A stretch of DNA of 64,000 nt from Mycobacterium sp. 852013-50091_SCH5140682 (GTDB taxonomy: Bacteria > Actinomycetota > Actinomycetes > Mycobacteriales > Mycobacteriaceae), in the NCBI RefSeq assembly GCF_001665685.1, contig NZ_LZTB01000010.1, positions 124,001 through 188,000 of the forward strand. Reading direction: 5' to 3'. Shown piece by piece: positions 53,376-62,272 of the stretch. A program made the position numbers and the translations under genes. Position 1 is the first letter of the stretch; each line of letters begins with the position of its first letter. The notes below the pieces were generated by a model. The model made no database searches, was not told where the DNA came from, and worked only from the letters and a program-made list of their open reading frames with translations.

Positions 53376-53482
53376 CTGTCAATTGCCAGGTAATCCGATG
53401 GTGGTCGGCTGCGAGCGAGAACCTGCGAGGACGAGGGCGCTCGCATACCTGACGTGCATCCGAACTCCTCCGCGGTATCGAG

Positions 53483-54079
53483 TCAGCTCCGCCGCGCGAA
53501 CACGTAATGCCGGGCCGGATCCTTGCCGTTGTGGTCCATCGCGGGCTCGCTGCCGCTGGACACCAGGGACCAGTGTTCCGAGAACCGGTGCTTGACCTCT
53601 GCCTCGGCGAGGCCGGGCACACCGAACGACGTGCCGGGAACGAACGCCACGATGGACAACACCGCATCGGGCGCCGCGACCGCCGTGATCTCCCGAACGT
53701 ACGCATCGCGGTCATCGGCGCTCATCCCGTGCAGACACCCGCTGTCGACGATCAGCGTGTAGTCGTGGTCGACCGCCGCGGTGCTCAGCCGCGTCGCGTC
53801 GGCCTGGAGAAACCGCACGTCGACACCCCGTTTCGCGGCCTTCGCCCGCGCCTTGTCGATGGCGGTCGCGACGAAGTCCACGCCGGTCACCTGCCAGCCC
53901 TGCTCAGCCAGATAGATCGAGTTGTCGCCCGTGCCGCATCCGACGTCCAGCGCCTTGCCCGGCGGTAGCGGATCCTCGCCTTCGATGAGCTGCAAAAGGC
54001 CCTGCGCGAGCGGGTGCCCGTCCCACGGCGTGAACCCGAGCCGGTAGAACACTCGGAACAGCCGCTGTCGGGAAGCCAT
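53483..54079 (-). CDS. Class I SAM-dependent methyltransferase
   Basis: 198 residues. Motif I KALDVGCGTGDNSIYLAEQGW, motif II VTGVDFVATAIDKARAKA and VRFLQADATRL are clear. The later VDSGCLHGMSADDRDAYVREIT and CLH motif match thiopurine/halide-type or TehB-like methyltransferases. The substrate is unknown. ATG 54079 follows GGTGGGGG. Confidence 0.88.
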   Translation of the reverse strand: MASRQRLFRVFYRLGFTPWDGHPLAQGLLQLIEGEDPLPPGKALDVGCGTGDNSIYLAEQGWQVTGVDFVATAIDKARAKAAKRGVDVRFLQADATRLSTAAVDHDYTLIVDSGCLHGMSADDRDAYVREITAVAAPDAVLSIVAFVPGTSFGVPGLAEAEVKHRFSEHWSLVSSGSEPAMDHNGKDPARHYVFARRS

Positions 54080-54123
54080 ACCCCCACCCTGCCCCGTCAG
54101 ACGATGCCTGCCAAGGCGGGGTG

Positions 54124-55326
54124 TCAAGCCCAGTCGTCGTGTTCGATGTCCTCGCCGTCATCGACCCAGACGTGGATGGGCCATCCGTCATCGCCGTATT
54201 GATACGTGTGCTTATCCGGCAAATTGCCACCGTCGAATGCGCTGAGGACGCGCTCGCCACCACTGTTGGCGGCGGATGCAGGGCTACCAGCGGTGTTGCC
54301 TGCGTCCAATCTGGTTGGCGCAGATGTCGCGGGCATCGGCGCGGTGGCACTGGCCGGTCCGACCTTGCTGACGGGTGGGGCGCCCGCACCTGTCGGGGGT
54401 GATGTTGGGCCTGAGCGCGCGGTCGGTTCCTGGTTGGCATGGACGGGCGCAGATCCCGCGTTTGTCGAAGCCGGTCGCGTCGGCGCCGCACCGGCATTGC
54501 GACCGGGATTCACCGGGCTTGACGGAGTCGGTGTCGTGCCTGTGGTGGGCCGCGGTGTCGGTGCGGACGGAGGTTGGACAGGCGTGCGCGGGGCGCTTGG
54601 TGCACTGCCCGGGGTCGACGGGCCAGTGGGCACGGTCTGGCCTGGACTGTCGACCTTCGAACCCGGCTTTGCGGGAGAATCGGGGCCGCTCGGCTTGGCG
54701 CCGGGTCCAGGGGCCGGCGCAGTGGTGTTGCCGTCCTTGGGTTTCGGTTCGCCGGGCGACGGACTGTCCGACCGATTCGGCGGGCCGGCGTGATCAGCGG
54801 GACTGCGCAGGCCGGCGGTTGCCTTGCGCACTGCGTCGGCCAGCGCTCGGTCCGCGCTGTCGAACTGGGCGAGCAGGGTCTTGAGCTTGACCGAACTGAT
54901 GGCAGCGATCTGCCGGACTTCCATCTCCGTGACGGGGCTCAACGTGGCCAGTTGGTCGAGCGGACTTCCCGGCCGCACAGACACCGTGCCGTCATCGGCG
55001 ACTTGCCAGCCCTGCTGGGTGAAGGTTTCCACTGCATCGACAACGCCGGTGCGGATCGCGGACAACTGGGATCCGCCGTCGGACAGCGCTGAGTACAGCA
55101 GACCGAGGGTATCGGCGATCTTTTGCTGCTCGACGAGCGTGCGTTGCGCCGTCGCGATTGCTGCCTCGGAAGCTGTTCCCTCCCAACCGCTCCTCAGCCG
55201 GTCGAGGTTCTGTTTACCGGCGTCGAGCTGCTGACTGGCGGTGGTGGCGGAATTCCCGGCATGGACAGCGGCTGCCATGACCTGCTCGGGTTGCGAACCC
55301 GTGACCGAAGAAATCGTGACTGTCAT
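54124..55326 (-). CDS. WXG-motif protein with long Pro/Ala-rich tail (type VII secretion-like)
   Basis: 400 residues. The first 100 are helical and carry WEG (residues 48-50) in RLRSGWEGTASEAAIATAQRTLVEQQ, the turn of WXG100-fold type VII secretion substrates. After residue 190 there are about 160 residues rich in Pro, Ala, Thr and Gly, then an acidic C terminus (GDDGWPIHVWVDDGEDIEHDDWA). This layout recalls EspB/EspA-type or PPE-like secreted proteins. No signal peptide. Last of a three-gene unit with a lipoprotein and a transglycosylase. Confidence 0.7.
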   Translation of the reverse strand: MTVTISSVTGSQPEQVMAAAVHAGNSATTASQQLDAGKQNLDRLRSGWEGTASEAAIATAQRTLVEQQKIADTLGLLYSALSDGGSQLSAIRTGVVDAVETFTQQGWQVADDGTVSVRPGSPLDQLATLSPVTEMEVRQIAAISSVKLKTLLAQFDSADRALADAVRKATAGLRSPADHAGPPNRSDSPSPGEPKPKDGNTTAPAPGPGAKPSGPDSPAKPGSKVDSPGQTVPTGPSTPGSAPSAPRTPVQPPSAPTPRPTTGTTPTPSSPVNPGRNAGAAPTRPASTNAGSAPVHANQEPTARSGPTSPPTGAGAPPVSKVGPASATAPMPATSAPTRLDAGNTAGSPASAANSGGERVLSAFDGGNLPDKHTYQYGDDGWPIHVWVDDGEDIEHDDWA

Positions 55327-55339
55327 CGGCGGGGCCCTG

Positions 55340-56116
55340 TCAGCATTCCCAAACGGTGCACAGCTGAGGGTTCATGGCTGCGAACACATCTTCATCAGCG
55401 GCGCCTGCCCATGGTGTGCTGGGGCTGCCAGTGGTCCAGACTGTCAGCTCGGTGATGGTGCTGCCGACGTTGGCGAGGTACACGTGTGCCGTGGATTTCC
55501 CGTCGGAAGAACGTATTTCGGCGGCAACCTGGTGGCATCCGCCGCGAGAGACGCTGGGGCATCTAGCGTCAACGGGGGTGGTGAACTGCAGTGTTGTGCC
55601 CGGTGCGGTGGAGGTGCACTGGTTCAGAACATTCTGCAAGTTGGAGGCGTCGAGGCTCACTGTCTGGCCCATGGTCCACGGGTCACCGGGATAGTGCACG
55701 ATGACTTGTTCAGCCGACCAGTGGCCGTCACCGTTGTCCACGACGGCTCGGGCGTTGTCCCCATCGGCAATCGGTGATGGCGTTGCCCCGCACAGTCCGT
55801 AGAGGCGGAACGTGCTGGTTCCCAAGGGTTCTGCGCGGTCAGCGAGATTAGGCCACGGTTGGTCGGAGTTTTGCGGAATCCGATCGGCGCTGATCCAGGC
55901 CGCAGCCGGTACAGGCACCGCCGCTTGCGGTTTCGCGCCCGGCGATGGGGAAGCGCTCGCTGTCTCAGCAGTCGCGGCCGGCTTCGGCGGTGCAGAGCTT
56001 GTGTGGGTGGTCGGTTCAGCCTGGGGTGCGCCCGCCGTCGTAGTGCCGCAAGCCGACATGGCAGCGGCCGCAATGACTGTCGTGACAACGAGTACCAACG
56101 CGCGCAGGGCTGTCAT
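55340..56116 (-). CDS. Putative lipoprotein of a type VII-like locus
   Basis: 258 residues. Lipobox AAMSAC at the end of the signal peptide, a Pro/Ala/Ser-rich linker, then a compact domain with Cys residues (YGLCGATPSP, NQCTST, ARCPSV, GGCHQV, QLCTVWEC), probably disulfide-bonded. The family is not recognised. ATG 56116 has CAGGAG about 4 bases ahead. It is sandwiched between the transglycosylase and WXG genes with gaps of 17 and 13 bp, so likely co-transcribed. Confidence 0.72.
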   Translation of the reverse strand: MTALRALVLVVTTVIAAAAMSACGTTTAGAPQAEPTTHTSSAPPKPAATAETASASPSPGAKPQAAVPVPAAAWISADRIPQNSDQPWPNLADRAEPLGTSTFRLYGLCGATPSPIADGDNARAVVDNGDGHWSAEQVIVHYPGDPWTMGQTVSLDASNLQNVLNQCTSTAPGTTLQFTTPVDARCPSVSRGGCHQVAAEIRSSDGKSTAHVYLANVGSTITELTVWTTGSPSTPWAGAADEDVFAAMNPQLCTVWEC

Positions 56117-56133
56117 CGAACTCCTGTTAAGTC

Positions 56134-56967
56134 TCAATAACCCTGGTGGACGCCAGGGTTGGCTTGCGGGATCTTGGCGAGAATGTCGGAACCGTCGGGC
56201 GCGACGCCGTAGTTGCCGACAAGGTAGTTCATCGATGCGGCGATGTTGGCGACCGGGTCGTATATGTCATTCGACGTGCCGGGTTGGTGGTACCGCGCGA
56301 AAGTCCCTGGCACGCACTGGGCCAGACCACGCGAACAGCCGTTGCCCGAGCCATCGGACACTTTGTACGTCGAGTTGGGCGGCTTGGCGTTGATGTCCCA
56401 GTTGTTGACCGCCATGGGGTTGTACGACGATTCGTGCTGAGTGAGAGTCATGTACGCGTCGATCCAGCGTTGCCGTGCAGCCGGGTCGGTGACGCCGCGT
56501 TGGTCCAAGGCCTGATTGATGGCGGTCCGGGTGGCGTCGGCCCCTGAGGGCCAGTTCCCGTTGTCGTAGGTCACCTGGTCGACGGGGATGGCTTGCGGAC
56601 CCGCCCCCGTGGCCGGCGCGGGGCCGGGTTCGCCCTTCTTTGTACCGTCGTCGTCTTTCTTGTTGGGATCATCGACGGTCTTGTCGAGCTTTTTGCCCAG
56701 CTCGGCATCGGTCTTTTCGTACTTGTCAGCTGCCTGGCCGAGGTTGGTGGACAGCTGCGACAGTTCGTTGCCCACGTGCCGGACAGCGTCGTCGACGAGC
56801 GTGGCGGCCTGCTCGGCTGCGCCACCGGTGACGAGGCCTGGCAGGCTCGCGGTCAGACCCGAGAGTCCCTGGCCGATGTTCGCGCCGGACAGCGCGGCTC
56901 CGATCTGGTTGAACCCGTCCGCTGCTGACCGCAAGACACCGGGATCGACGCGCAGTTTCGGAGCCAC
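56134..56967 (-). CDS. EspC-like N terminus fused to a lytic transglycosylase domain
   Basis: 277 residues. The first 90 (LRVDPGVLRSAADGFNQIGAAL...VRHVGNELSQLSTNLGQAADKYEKTDAELG) resemble EspC-type ESX substrates, including a YxxxD/E-like end. After a Lys/Asp/Pro linker comes an SLT-like domain with catalytic Glu179 in LTQHESSYNPMAVNNWD, RGLAQCVPGTFARY and MNYLVGNYG, the lysozyme-like pattern (ESSxNP, GLxQ, Y). It likely cuts peptidoglycan outside the cell. GTG 56967. First gene of the three-gene unit. Confidence 0.78.
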   Translation of the reverse strand: MAPKLRVDPGVLRSAADGFNQIGAALSGANIGQGLSGLTASLPGLVTGGAAEQAATLVDDAVRHVGNELSQLSTNLGQAADKYEKTDAELGKKLDKTVDDPNKKDDDGTKKGEPGPAPATGAGPQAIPVDQVTYDNGNWPSGADATRTAINQALDQRGVTDPAARQRWIDAYMTLTQHESSYNPMAVNNWDINAKPPNSTYKVSDGSGNGCSRGLAQCVPGTFARYHQPGTSNDIYDPVANIAASMNYLVGNYGVAPDGSDILAKIPQANPGVHQGY

Positions 56968-57067
56968 CCACGGAGCCTAACCGTGGCGGAGACTCCGTCT
57001 GCGCGCCAATTCCGTTGTGCCAGTGGGTCTGTGAACCCGCTGACAGGATGCTGTGAACGTGTCGGTG

Positions 57068-57493
57068 TCAGACGCTGCCGAGGTCCGCGGAAAGCCAGTG
57101 CTCGGGCTTCAGGTAGACCGCGACGCTCTCACCGTGTTCGCGGCGGGCGAACTCCAGATACGGTTCGACCTTCTCCGGGGCGAGGTAGCGCTTGGTCATC
57201 TCGACAAGCTGCTCGTCAGTGCCCGGCTCGATGCGGCTCACCGCCCCGTCGACGGCCACGTAGCGCACGCTCGGCTCGAGCCGCTCGACCATCAGCGACA
57301 AGTGCCCGGCCGATTCGATGAGCCGGTGCTTGCGCGACCCGTTGCCGGTCAGCAGCCAGGGTTCGCCGCCCGGCGTGTACTGGTACCAGATCGGTACGGT
57401 CAGTGGTCCGCGCTTGTCGCCTGCAAAGACCGACAGGGCGGCGATGTGCGGTTCGGATAGAAACTGTTCGCGTTCGTCCTTGGATAGGGCCAT
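57068..57493 (-). CDS. Pyridoxamine 5'-phosphate oxidase family protein
   Basis: 141 residues, split-barrel flavin/F420 fold: IAALSVFAGDKRGPLTVPIWYQYTPGGEPWLLTGNGSRKHRLIESAGHLSLMVE. This resembles mycobacterial F420- or flavin-binding proteins of the PPOX superfamily rather than a true PdxH. The cofactor and substrate are undetermined. ATG 57493. Confidence 0.86.
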   Translation of the reverse strand: MALSKDEREQFLSEPHIAALSVFAGDKRGPLTVPIWYQYTPGGEPWLLTGNGSRKHRLIESAGHLSLMVERLEPSVRYVAVDGAVSRIEPGTDEQLVEMTKRYLAPEKVEPYLEFARREHGESVAVYLKPEHWLSADLGSV

Positions 57494-57541
57494 CCTGACA
57501 GCCTAGAACGACTTTTGAAAAACGCTGTGAAGCAGCTGTAT

Positions 57542-58423
57542 TCAGATTCCGCGGACGCGAGAACGAAACGTAGCGGGGGTTTCACCGGTACGGGTGCGGA
57601 AGAACTTGGTGAACATCGTCGGATCGGGAATGCCGACGCGGGCGCCGATCGCGGTGCCCGTCAGGTCGGTGTGTACCAGCAGTCGCTTGGCCTCCAGCAG
57701 TACCCGGTTGTCGATGACGCCCTTGGCGCCGTGGCCCGTCGCCAGCCGGCACGCCCGCGTCAGCGTGCGCACGCTGTACCCGAGCTCGGAGGCGTAGTCC
57801 TCGACGCGGTGCCGGTGCGCGTAGTCCCGCTCGACGGCCAGCTGGAAGTCGCGGAACACGGTGTTCGCGGAATCCGTCGAGGCACTCTCGGCGCTGGTTG
57901 CCAGGTGCAGCAGCAGCGCCGACAGCAGGTGGCGCACGATCTCGATACGGATCGCCTGAGGCGCGCCCGCCTGGTCCCGGTGCGCGTCGACGAGGAGTCG
58001 GGCGGTCCGATCGGCTGCGGGGGATCGGATCGGCGTCGGTGTCGCAGGCGGGCTGTCGACGTCTGCTGCCGCAACCGTGGTGTCGTCGAGGAATCCCGAC
58101 GGGAACAGCAGGATGGTGCCGTCGGAATCGGCGAGGTCGGGCCGCCACTGCAGCACCTGGCGCGGCCGCACCCACAGCCAATCATGGTGGACCAGTTCGT
58201 ATTCGGTGAAGTCAACGGCACAGTGCATGGGTGGGCCCGTGACCGTGACGAGATGGTGGAACGCCGGGCGCATCGGGGTGAACGGATCGAGACCGTGACC
58301 GCGTGCTCGCCGCTCCAGATCGGCGAAACTGAGCACTTCGACGCCCGGGGTGGCGGCCGAGCCGTGGAACGGCACTTCGGTCGGCAGCATTTCCATCACC
58401 TCGGGTTGTCCGATTTTCACCAT
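57542..58423 (-). CDS. AraC family transcriptional regulator
   Basis: 293 residues. The C-terminal double HTH (YASELGYSVRTLTRACRLATGHGAKGVIDNRVLLEAKRLLVHTDLTGTAIGARVGIPDPTMFTKFFRTRTGETPATFR) is a classic AraC domain. The N-terminal part is a cupin-like sensor. ATG 58423 lies within a palindrome, CACCATATGGTG. It diverges from the aromatic-acid decarboxylase operon over about 90 bp and is the probable activator. Confidence 0.9.
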   Translation of the reverse strand: MVKIGQPEVMEMLPTEVPFHGSAATPGVEVLSFADLERRARGHGLDPFTPMRPAFHHLVTVTGPPMHCAVDFTEYELVHHDWLWVRPRQVLQWRPDLADSDGTILLFPSGFLDDTTVAAADVDSPPATPTPIRSPAADRTARLLVDAHRDQAGAPQAIRIEIVRHLLSALLLHLATSAESASTDSANTVFRDFQLAVERDYAHRHRVEDYASELGYSVRTLTRACRLATGHGAKGVIDNRVLLEAKRLLVHTDLTGTAIGARVGIPDPTMFTKFFRTRTGETPATFRSRVRGI

Positions 58424-58430
58424 ATGGTGT
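58419..58430. promoter_or_regulatory. 12-bp palindrome over the AraC start codon
   Basis: CACCATATGGTG is a perfect palindrome covering the ATG of the AraC gene. It might be an autoregulatory site or a coincidence of coding. Confidence 0.3.
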
Positions 58431-58510
58431 CCGCCGGAGACGTAGTGCACTTCAGTGTATGCGCCGTAACGTCGGTTTTCAGCACACAGAGTCGACCGAA
58501 AGAGTCCATC

Positions 58511-59101
58511 ATGCGTTTGATTGTCGGGATGACCGGGGCAACCGGAGCGGTCTTCGGGATCCGGCTGCTGGAGAACCTCGCGCAGCTGCCGGAGGTGGAA
58601 ACCCACCTGGTGCTCAGCCGCTGGGCTCGCACCACCATCGAGCTCGAAACAGGAATGTCCACCGCGCAGGTGGGGCAGCTCGCTGACGTCGTGCATCACC
58701 CCGAGGACCAGGGCGCGACGATCTCATCGGGCTCGTTCCGCACCGACGGCATGGTGATCGTGCCGTGTTCGATGAAGACGCTGGCAGGCATCCGCGCCGG
58801 GTATGCCGACGGGCTGGTGGGCCGCGCCGCCGACGTCGTCCTCAAGGAACGCCTCAAGTTGGTGTTGGTGCCGCGCGAGACGCCGCTCAGCGAGATTCAC
58901 CTGGAGAACATGCTCGACCTGGCTCGCAAAGGCGTGCAGATGGTGCCACCCATGCCTGCGTTCTACAACCACCCGCAGACGCTGGATGACATGGTCGACC
59001 ACGTCGTCGCTCGCATCCTCGACCAGTTCGACCTGCCTGCCCCGGCCGCCAAACGCTGGGACGGTATCCGCGCCGCCCGCGAAATGCATTCCGTCGCCTG
59101 A
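58511..59101 (+). CDS. UbiX-family flavin prenyltransferase (decarboxylase subunit B)
   Basis: 196 residues. LIVGMTGATGAVFGIRLLENL is the FMN-binding start, SSGSFRTDGMVIVPCSMKTLAGI and RETPLSEIHLENMLDLARKG the prenyl-acceptor region. UbiX-type enzymes make prenylated FMN for the partner UbiD decarboxylase. ATG 58511. First gene of the BsdBCD/VdcBCD-type operon for hydroxyarylic acid decarboxylation. Confidence 0.93.
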   Translation: MRLIVGMTGATGAVFGIRLLENLAQLPEVETHLVLSRWARTTIELETGMSTAQVGQLADVVHHPEDQGATISSGSFRTDGMVIVPCSMKTLAGIRAGYADGLVGRAADVVLKERLKLVLVPRETPLSEIHLENMLDLARKGVQMVPPMPAFYNHPQTLDDMVDHVVARILDQFDLPAPAAKRWDGIRAAREMHSVA

Positions 59102-59121
59102 CAACCCGAGAGGACATCGAT

Positions 59122-60546
59122 ATGGCCTACGACGACCTGCGTAGCTTTTTGCAGACCCTTGACGAGCAGGGGCAACTGCTGCGCATCACCGACGAGGTGA
59201 TGCCCGAACCGGACATCGCCGCGGCGGCCAACGCCGCGCCCCGGCTCGGCGACAACGCGCCGGCACTGTACTTCGACAACGTCACCGGCTTCACCAACGC
59301 CCGCATCGCGATGAACGTGCACGGATCGTGGGCGAATCACGCACTGGCATTGGGTTTGCCGAAAGATACCGGAGTCAAGGCGCAGGTGGAGGAGTTCATC
59401 GCGCGGTGGGCCGAGTTTCCCGTCGCTCCCGAATGGCGCGAGGACCCGCCGTGGGCGCAGAACACCCAGACCGGCGACGACATCAATATTTTCGAGGTAC
59501 TGCCCCTGATCCGGCTCAACGACGGTGACGGCGGCTTCTATCTCGACAAGGCCGCGGTGGTGTCGAAAGATCCCGAGGACCCGGAGAATTCGGGTAAGCA
59601 GAACGTCGGGATCTACCGAATCGAGGTCAAGGGACGCCGCAAGCTGGCGCTGCAGCCGGTGCCGATGCACGACATCGCCCAGCACCTGCACAAGGCCGAG
59701 CAGGTCGGCGAGGATCTGCCCATCGCCATCACACTGGGCAACGACCCGGTGATCTCCATCGTCGCGGCCACGCCGATGGAATACGACCAGAACGAGTACG
59801 AACTGGCCGGGGCACTGCGCGGCGCTCCGGCGCCCATCGCCCGCTCGCCGCTGCACGGGCTCCCGGTCCCGTGGGGCTCCGAGGTGGTCATCGAGGGCGT
59901 CATCGAAGGGCGTAAGCGTGAAATCGAAGGACCCTTCGGCGAATTCACCGGGCACTACTCGGGTGGCCGCAACATGACCGTCATCCGCATCGACCGCATC
60001 TCCTACCGGGACAACCCCGTGTTCGAGCACCTGTACCTGGGCATGCCGTGGACCGAGATCGACTACCTCATGGCTGCCAACACCTGCGTGCCGTTGTACG
60101 AACAGCTCAAGAAGGACTTTCCCGAGGTGCAGGCCGTCAATGCCATGTACACCCACGGCCTGGTGGTGATCGTGTCCACCAAGAAGCGTTACGGGGGCTT
60201 CGCCAAAGCGGTCGGGATGCGGGTGCTCACCACACCGCACGGACTCGGCTACGCGGCGACGGTCATCATGGTCGACGAGGACGTCGACCCGTTCAACCTG
60301 CCGCAGGTCATGTGGGCGTTGTCGACGAAGATGAACCCGGCCGGTGACCTCGTGCAGGTGCCCAACCTGCCGATCCTTGAACTCGCGCCGCAGGCCAATA
60401 CCCCTGGCGTGGTGGACAAGCTCATCATCGACGCCACCACACCGGTGGCCGCGGATCGGCGGGGCAACTATGGCAACCAGGTGCGTGACCTGCCCGAGAT
60501 GGGGCAGTGGCTCACCAAACTTCAACAGCTGCAAGCCAACCGTTAA
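59122..60546 (+). CDS. UbiD-family decarboxylase (subunit C)
   Basis: 474 residues, prenyl-FMN-dependent decarboxylase. The active-site glutamates fall in EGPFGEFTGHYSGGRN (Glu269 and Glu274). Partnered with UbiX and the small subunit D, it resembles vanillate or 4-hydroxybenzoate decarboxylases (VdcC, BsdC); the exact aromatic acid is not readable. ATG 59122 has GAGAGG ahead. Confidence 0.93.
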   Translation: MAYDDLRSFLQTLDEQGQLLRITDEVMPEPDIAAAANAAPRLGDNAPALYFDNVTGFTNARIAMNVHGSWANHALALGLPKDTGVKAQVEEFIARWAEFPVAPEWREDPPWAQNTQTGDDINIFEVLPLIRLNDGDGGFYLDKAAVVSKDPEDPENSGKQNVGIYRIEVKGRRKLALQPVPMHDIAQHLHKAEQVGEDLPIAITLGNDPVISIVAATPMEYDQNEYELAGALRGAPAPIARSPLHGLPVPWGSEVVIEGVIEGRKREIEGPFGEFTGHYSGGRNMTVIRIDRISYRDNPVFEHLYLGMPWTEIDYLMAANTCVPLYEQLKKDFPEVQAVNAMYTHGLVVIVSTKKRYGGFAKAVGMRVLTTPHGLGYAATVIMVDEDVDPFNLPQVMWALSTKMNPAGDLVQVPNLPILELAPQANTPGVVDKLIIDATTPVAADRRGNYGNQVRDLPEMGQWLTKLQQLQANR

Positions 60547-60557
60547 GGAGAGCACCC

Positions 60558-60797
60558 ATGATGTGTCCGCGATGTGCGTTCGAGAGCATCGAAAAGCTCT
60601 ACACCTCACCGGTTCCGGGGGCATGGGACGTGCTGCAGTGCCAGCAGTGCCTCTACTGCTGGCGAACCAGTGAGCCGGCGCGGCGCACCAGGCGCGACGC
60701 CTACCCGGACAGCTTCAAGATGACGGTCGACGACATCGTCAATGCCCCCGAGGTTCCGGCCGTTCCACCGTTGATCAGCGGTAGCGTGAAGCCATGA
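60558..60797 (+). CDS. Non-oxidative hydroxyarylic acid decarboxylase subunit D
   Basis: 79 residues, matching BsdD/VdcD: MMCPRCAFESIEKLYTSPV..WDVLQCQQCLYCWRTSEP with two CxxC pairs that likely hold zinc. It is the third, small component of the decarboxylase. Start ATG 60558 (a second ATG follows at once), with AAGGAG ahead. It overlaps the SRPBCC gene by 4 bp. Confidence 0.93.
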   Translation: MMCPRCAFESIEKLYTSPVPGAWDVLQCQQCLYCWRTSEPARRTRRDAYPDSFKMTVDDIVNAPEVPAVPPLISGSVKP

Positions 60798-61201
60798 CTG
60801 TGACCCTGCGTCATGCCATCAAGATCGCCGCGCCTCGGCACAAGGTGTTCAGCGCGCTGGCGGATACCGCCGAGATGGCGGCCTGGCACGTCGGCGGCAT
60901 TGACGGCACGGTGGCCATCGGTGAGACCTTCCGCCTCAATCCCAAACCCGGGCTGAGTTTCGCGTGGCGCACCGTGGACATCACATCGGACGAGGCAATA
61001 AGCCAAGAATGCGTGGCCGGGCCGGGCAATTCAGCTGGTAAGACGCTGACATTCACGCTGTCGGACACCGACGAGGGCGGCACGCGCGTCGACCTCAGCG
61101 ACGGACAGTGGCCGCCTGACGATCCCGGCCTGCCGTTCTGCAACACCCGCTGGGCCGAGGTGTTGCTGCGGCTCAAGCAGTACGTCGAAACCGGCGCCTG
61201 A
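60794..61201 (+). CDS. SRPBCC domain protein of the decarboxylase operon
   Basis: 135 residues, START-like fold of the AHSA1 type: RHAIKIAAPRHKVFSALADTAEMAAWHVGGIDG at the start and CNTRWAEVLLRLKQYVE at the end. ATGA overlap with subunit D shows translational coupling, so it probably belongs to the decarboxylase pathway, perhaps binding the phenolic substrate or product (inference). Confidence 0.82.
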   Translation: MTVTLRHAIKIAAPRHKVFSALADTAEMAAWHVGGIDGTVAIGETFRLNPKPGLSFAWRTVDITSDEAISQECVAGPGNSAGKTLTFTLSDTDEGGTRVDLSDGQWPPDDPGLPFCNTRWAEVLLRLKQYVETGA

Positions 61202-61282
61202 TCCACGCCGAATGGCCAGTTAGAGGACGCCTCTCACGAAAATGCGTGCAATAACCGGCCACTCGGCGACAGAATGGGAGCC

Positions 61283-62272
61283 ATGCGCTTTGGACTCTTC
61301 ATTCCGCAGGGCTGGCGACTGGACCTGGTAGGCATTCCCACTGAACAACATTGGCCCGTCATGCGGGATCTGGCGGTATACGCCGACGCGGGCGAATGGG
61401 ATTCGCTGTGGGTGTACGACCACTTCCACACCGTGCCGGTGCCCACCGACGAGGCCACCCATGAGGCATGGACGCTGATGGCGGCCTATGCCGCGACCAC
61501 CTCCCGCATCAAGCTGGGCCAGATGTGCACGGCGATGAGCTACCGCAATCCGGTGTATCTGGCGAAGGTCGCGGCGACCGTCGACGTGATCTCGGGTGGC
61601 CGCGTGCAGATGGGTATCGGCGGCGGTTGGTACGAGCATGAGTGGCGCGCCTACGGGTACGGCTTCCCGTCCGCCGGCGTTCGGCTCGGCCGGCTCGATG
61701 AGGGCGTGCAGATCATGCGTGACGCGTGGCGCGACGGCCGGGTCAGCTTCGACGGCAAGCACTATCAGGTGGACGGCGCGATCGTGGCGCCGAAACCCTT
61801 ACACGCGAATGGTATTCCGCTCTGGATCGCCGGAGGTGGCGAGAAGGTGACCTTGCGGATCGCGGCCAAGTATGCGCAGTACACGAACTTCACGTCCGAG
61901 CCGGACGGCTTCGCCCACAAGTCGCAGATCCTCGCCGAGCACTGCAAAGAGGTCGGCACCGACTACGACGCGATCGTCCGGTCGGCCAACTTCAACGCCG
62001 TCATCGGCACGTCGGAGTCCGATGTCGCCGAGCGGATCGAGCGCATCCGGGCCCGGCAGGTGCCGGTGGCCGGCGAGCCCGCCGTCGACGCCATGCTGGC
62101 GACCATGTCCTCGCCGGACTCCGCGACCGGCACCCCCGAACAGGTCGTCGAACGGCTCAAACGGCTTCGCGACCTCGGGTGTGAGTACGCGATCATGTAC
62201 TTCCCCGAGGCCGCGTACGACCGTTCCGGTATCGAACTGTTCGAGCGCGAAGTCATCCCTGCGCTGGGCTGA
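61283..62272 (+). CDS. LLM class F420/flavin-dependent oxidoreductase
   Basis: 329 residues, luciferase-like TIM barrel. RFGLFIPQGWRLDLVGI, WDSLWVYDHFHTVPVPTDEATHEAWTLMAAYAATTSRIKLGQMCTAMSYRNPVYLAKVAATVDVISGGRVQMGIGGGWYEHEW are family hallmarks. The likely cofactor is F420. ATG 61283 is chosen; an ATG lies 9 bases earlier. Its 3' end overlaps the convergent NTF2-like gene by 20 bp. Confidence 0.9.
   Translation: MRFGLFIPQGWRLDLVGIPTEQHWPVMRDLAVYADAGEWDSLWVYDHFHTVPVPTDEATHEAWTLMAAYAATTSRIKLGQMCTAMSYRNPVYLAKVAATVDVISGGRVQMGIGGGWYEHEWRAYGYGFPSAGVRLGRLDEGVQIMRDAWRDGRVSFDGKHYQVDGAIVAPKPLHANGIPLWIAGGGEKVTLRIAAKYAQYTNFTSEPDGFAHKSQILAEHCKEVGTDYDAIVRSANFNAVIGTSESDVAERIERIRARQVPVAGEPAVDAMLATMSSPDSATGTPEQVVERLKRLRDLGCEYAIMYFPEAAYDRSGIELFEREVIPALG

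Noticed and set aside
53483..54497. Extending the methyltransferase start upstream of ATG 54079
   Set aside because: The upstream in-frame part has Arg/Gly-rich non-homologous sequence, and ATG 54079 has a good ribosome site and starts the domain properly.
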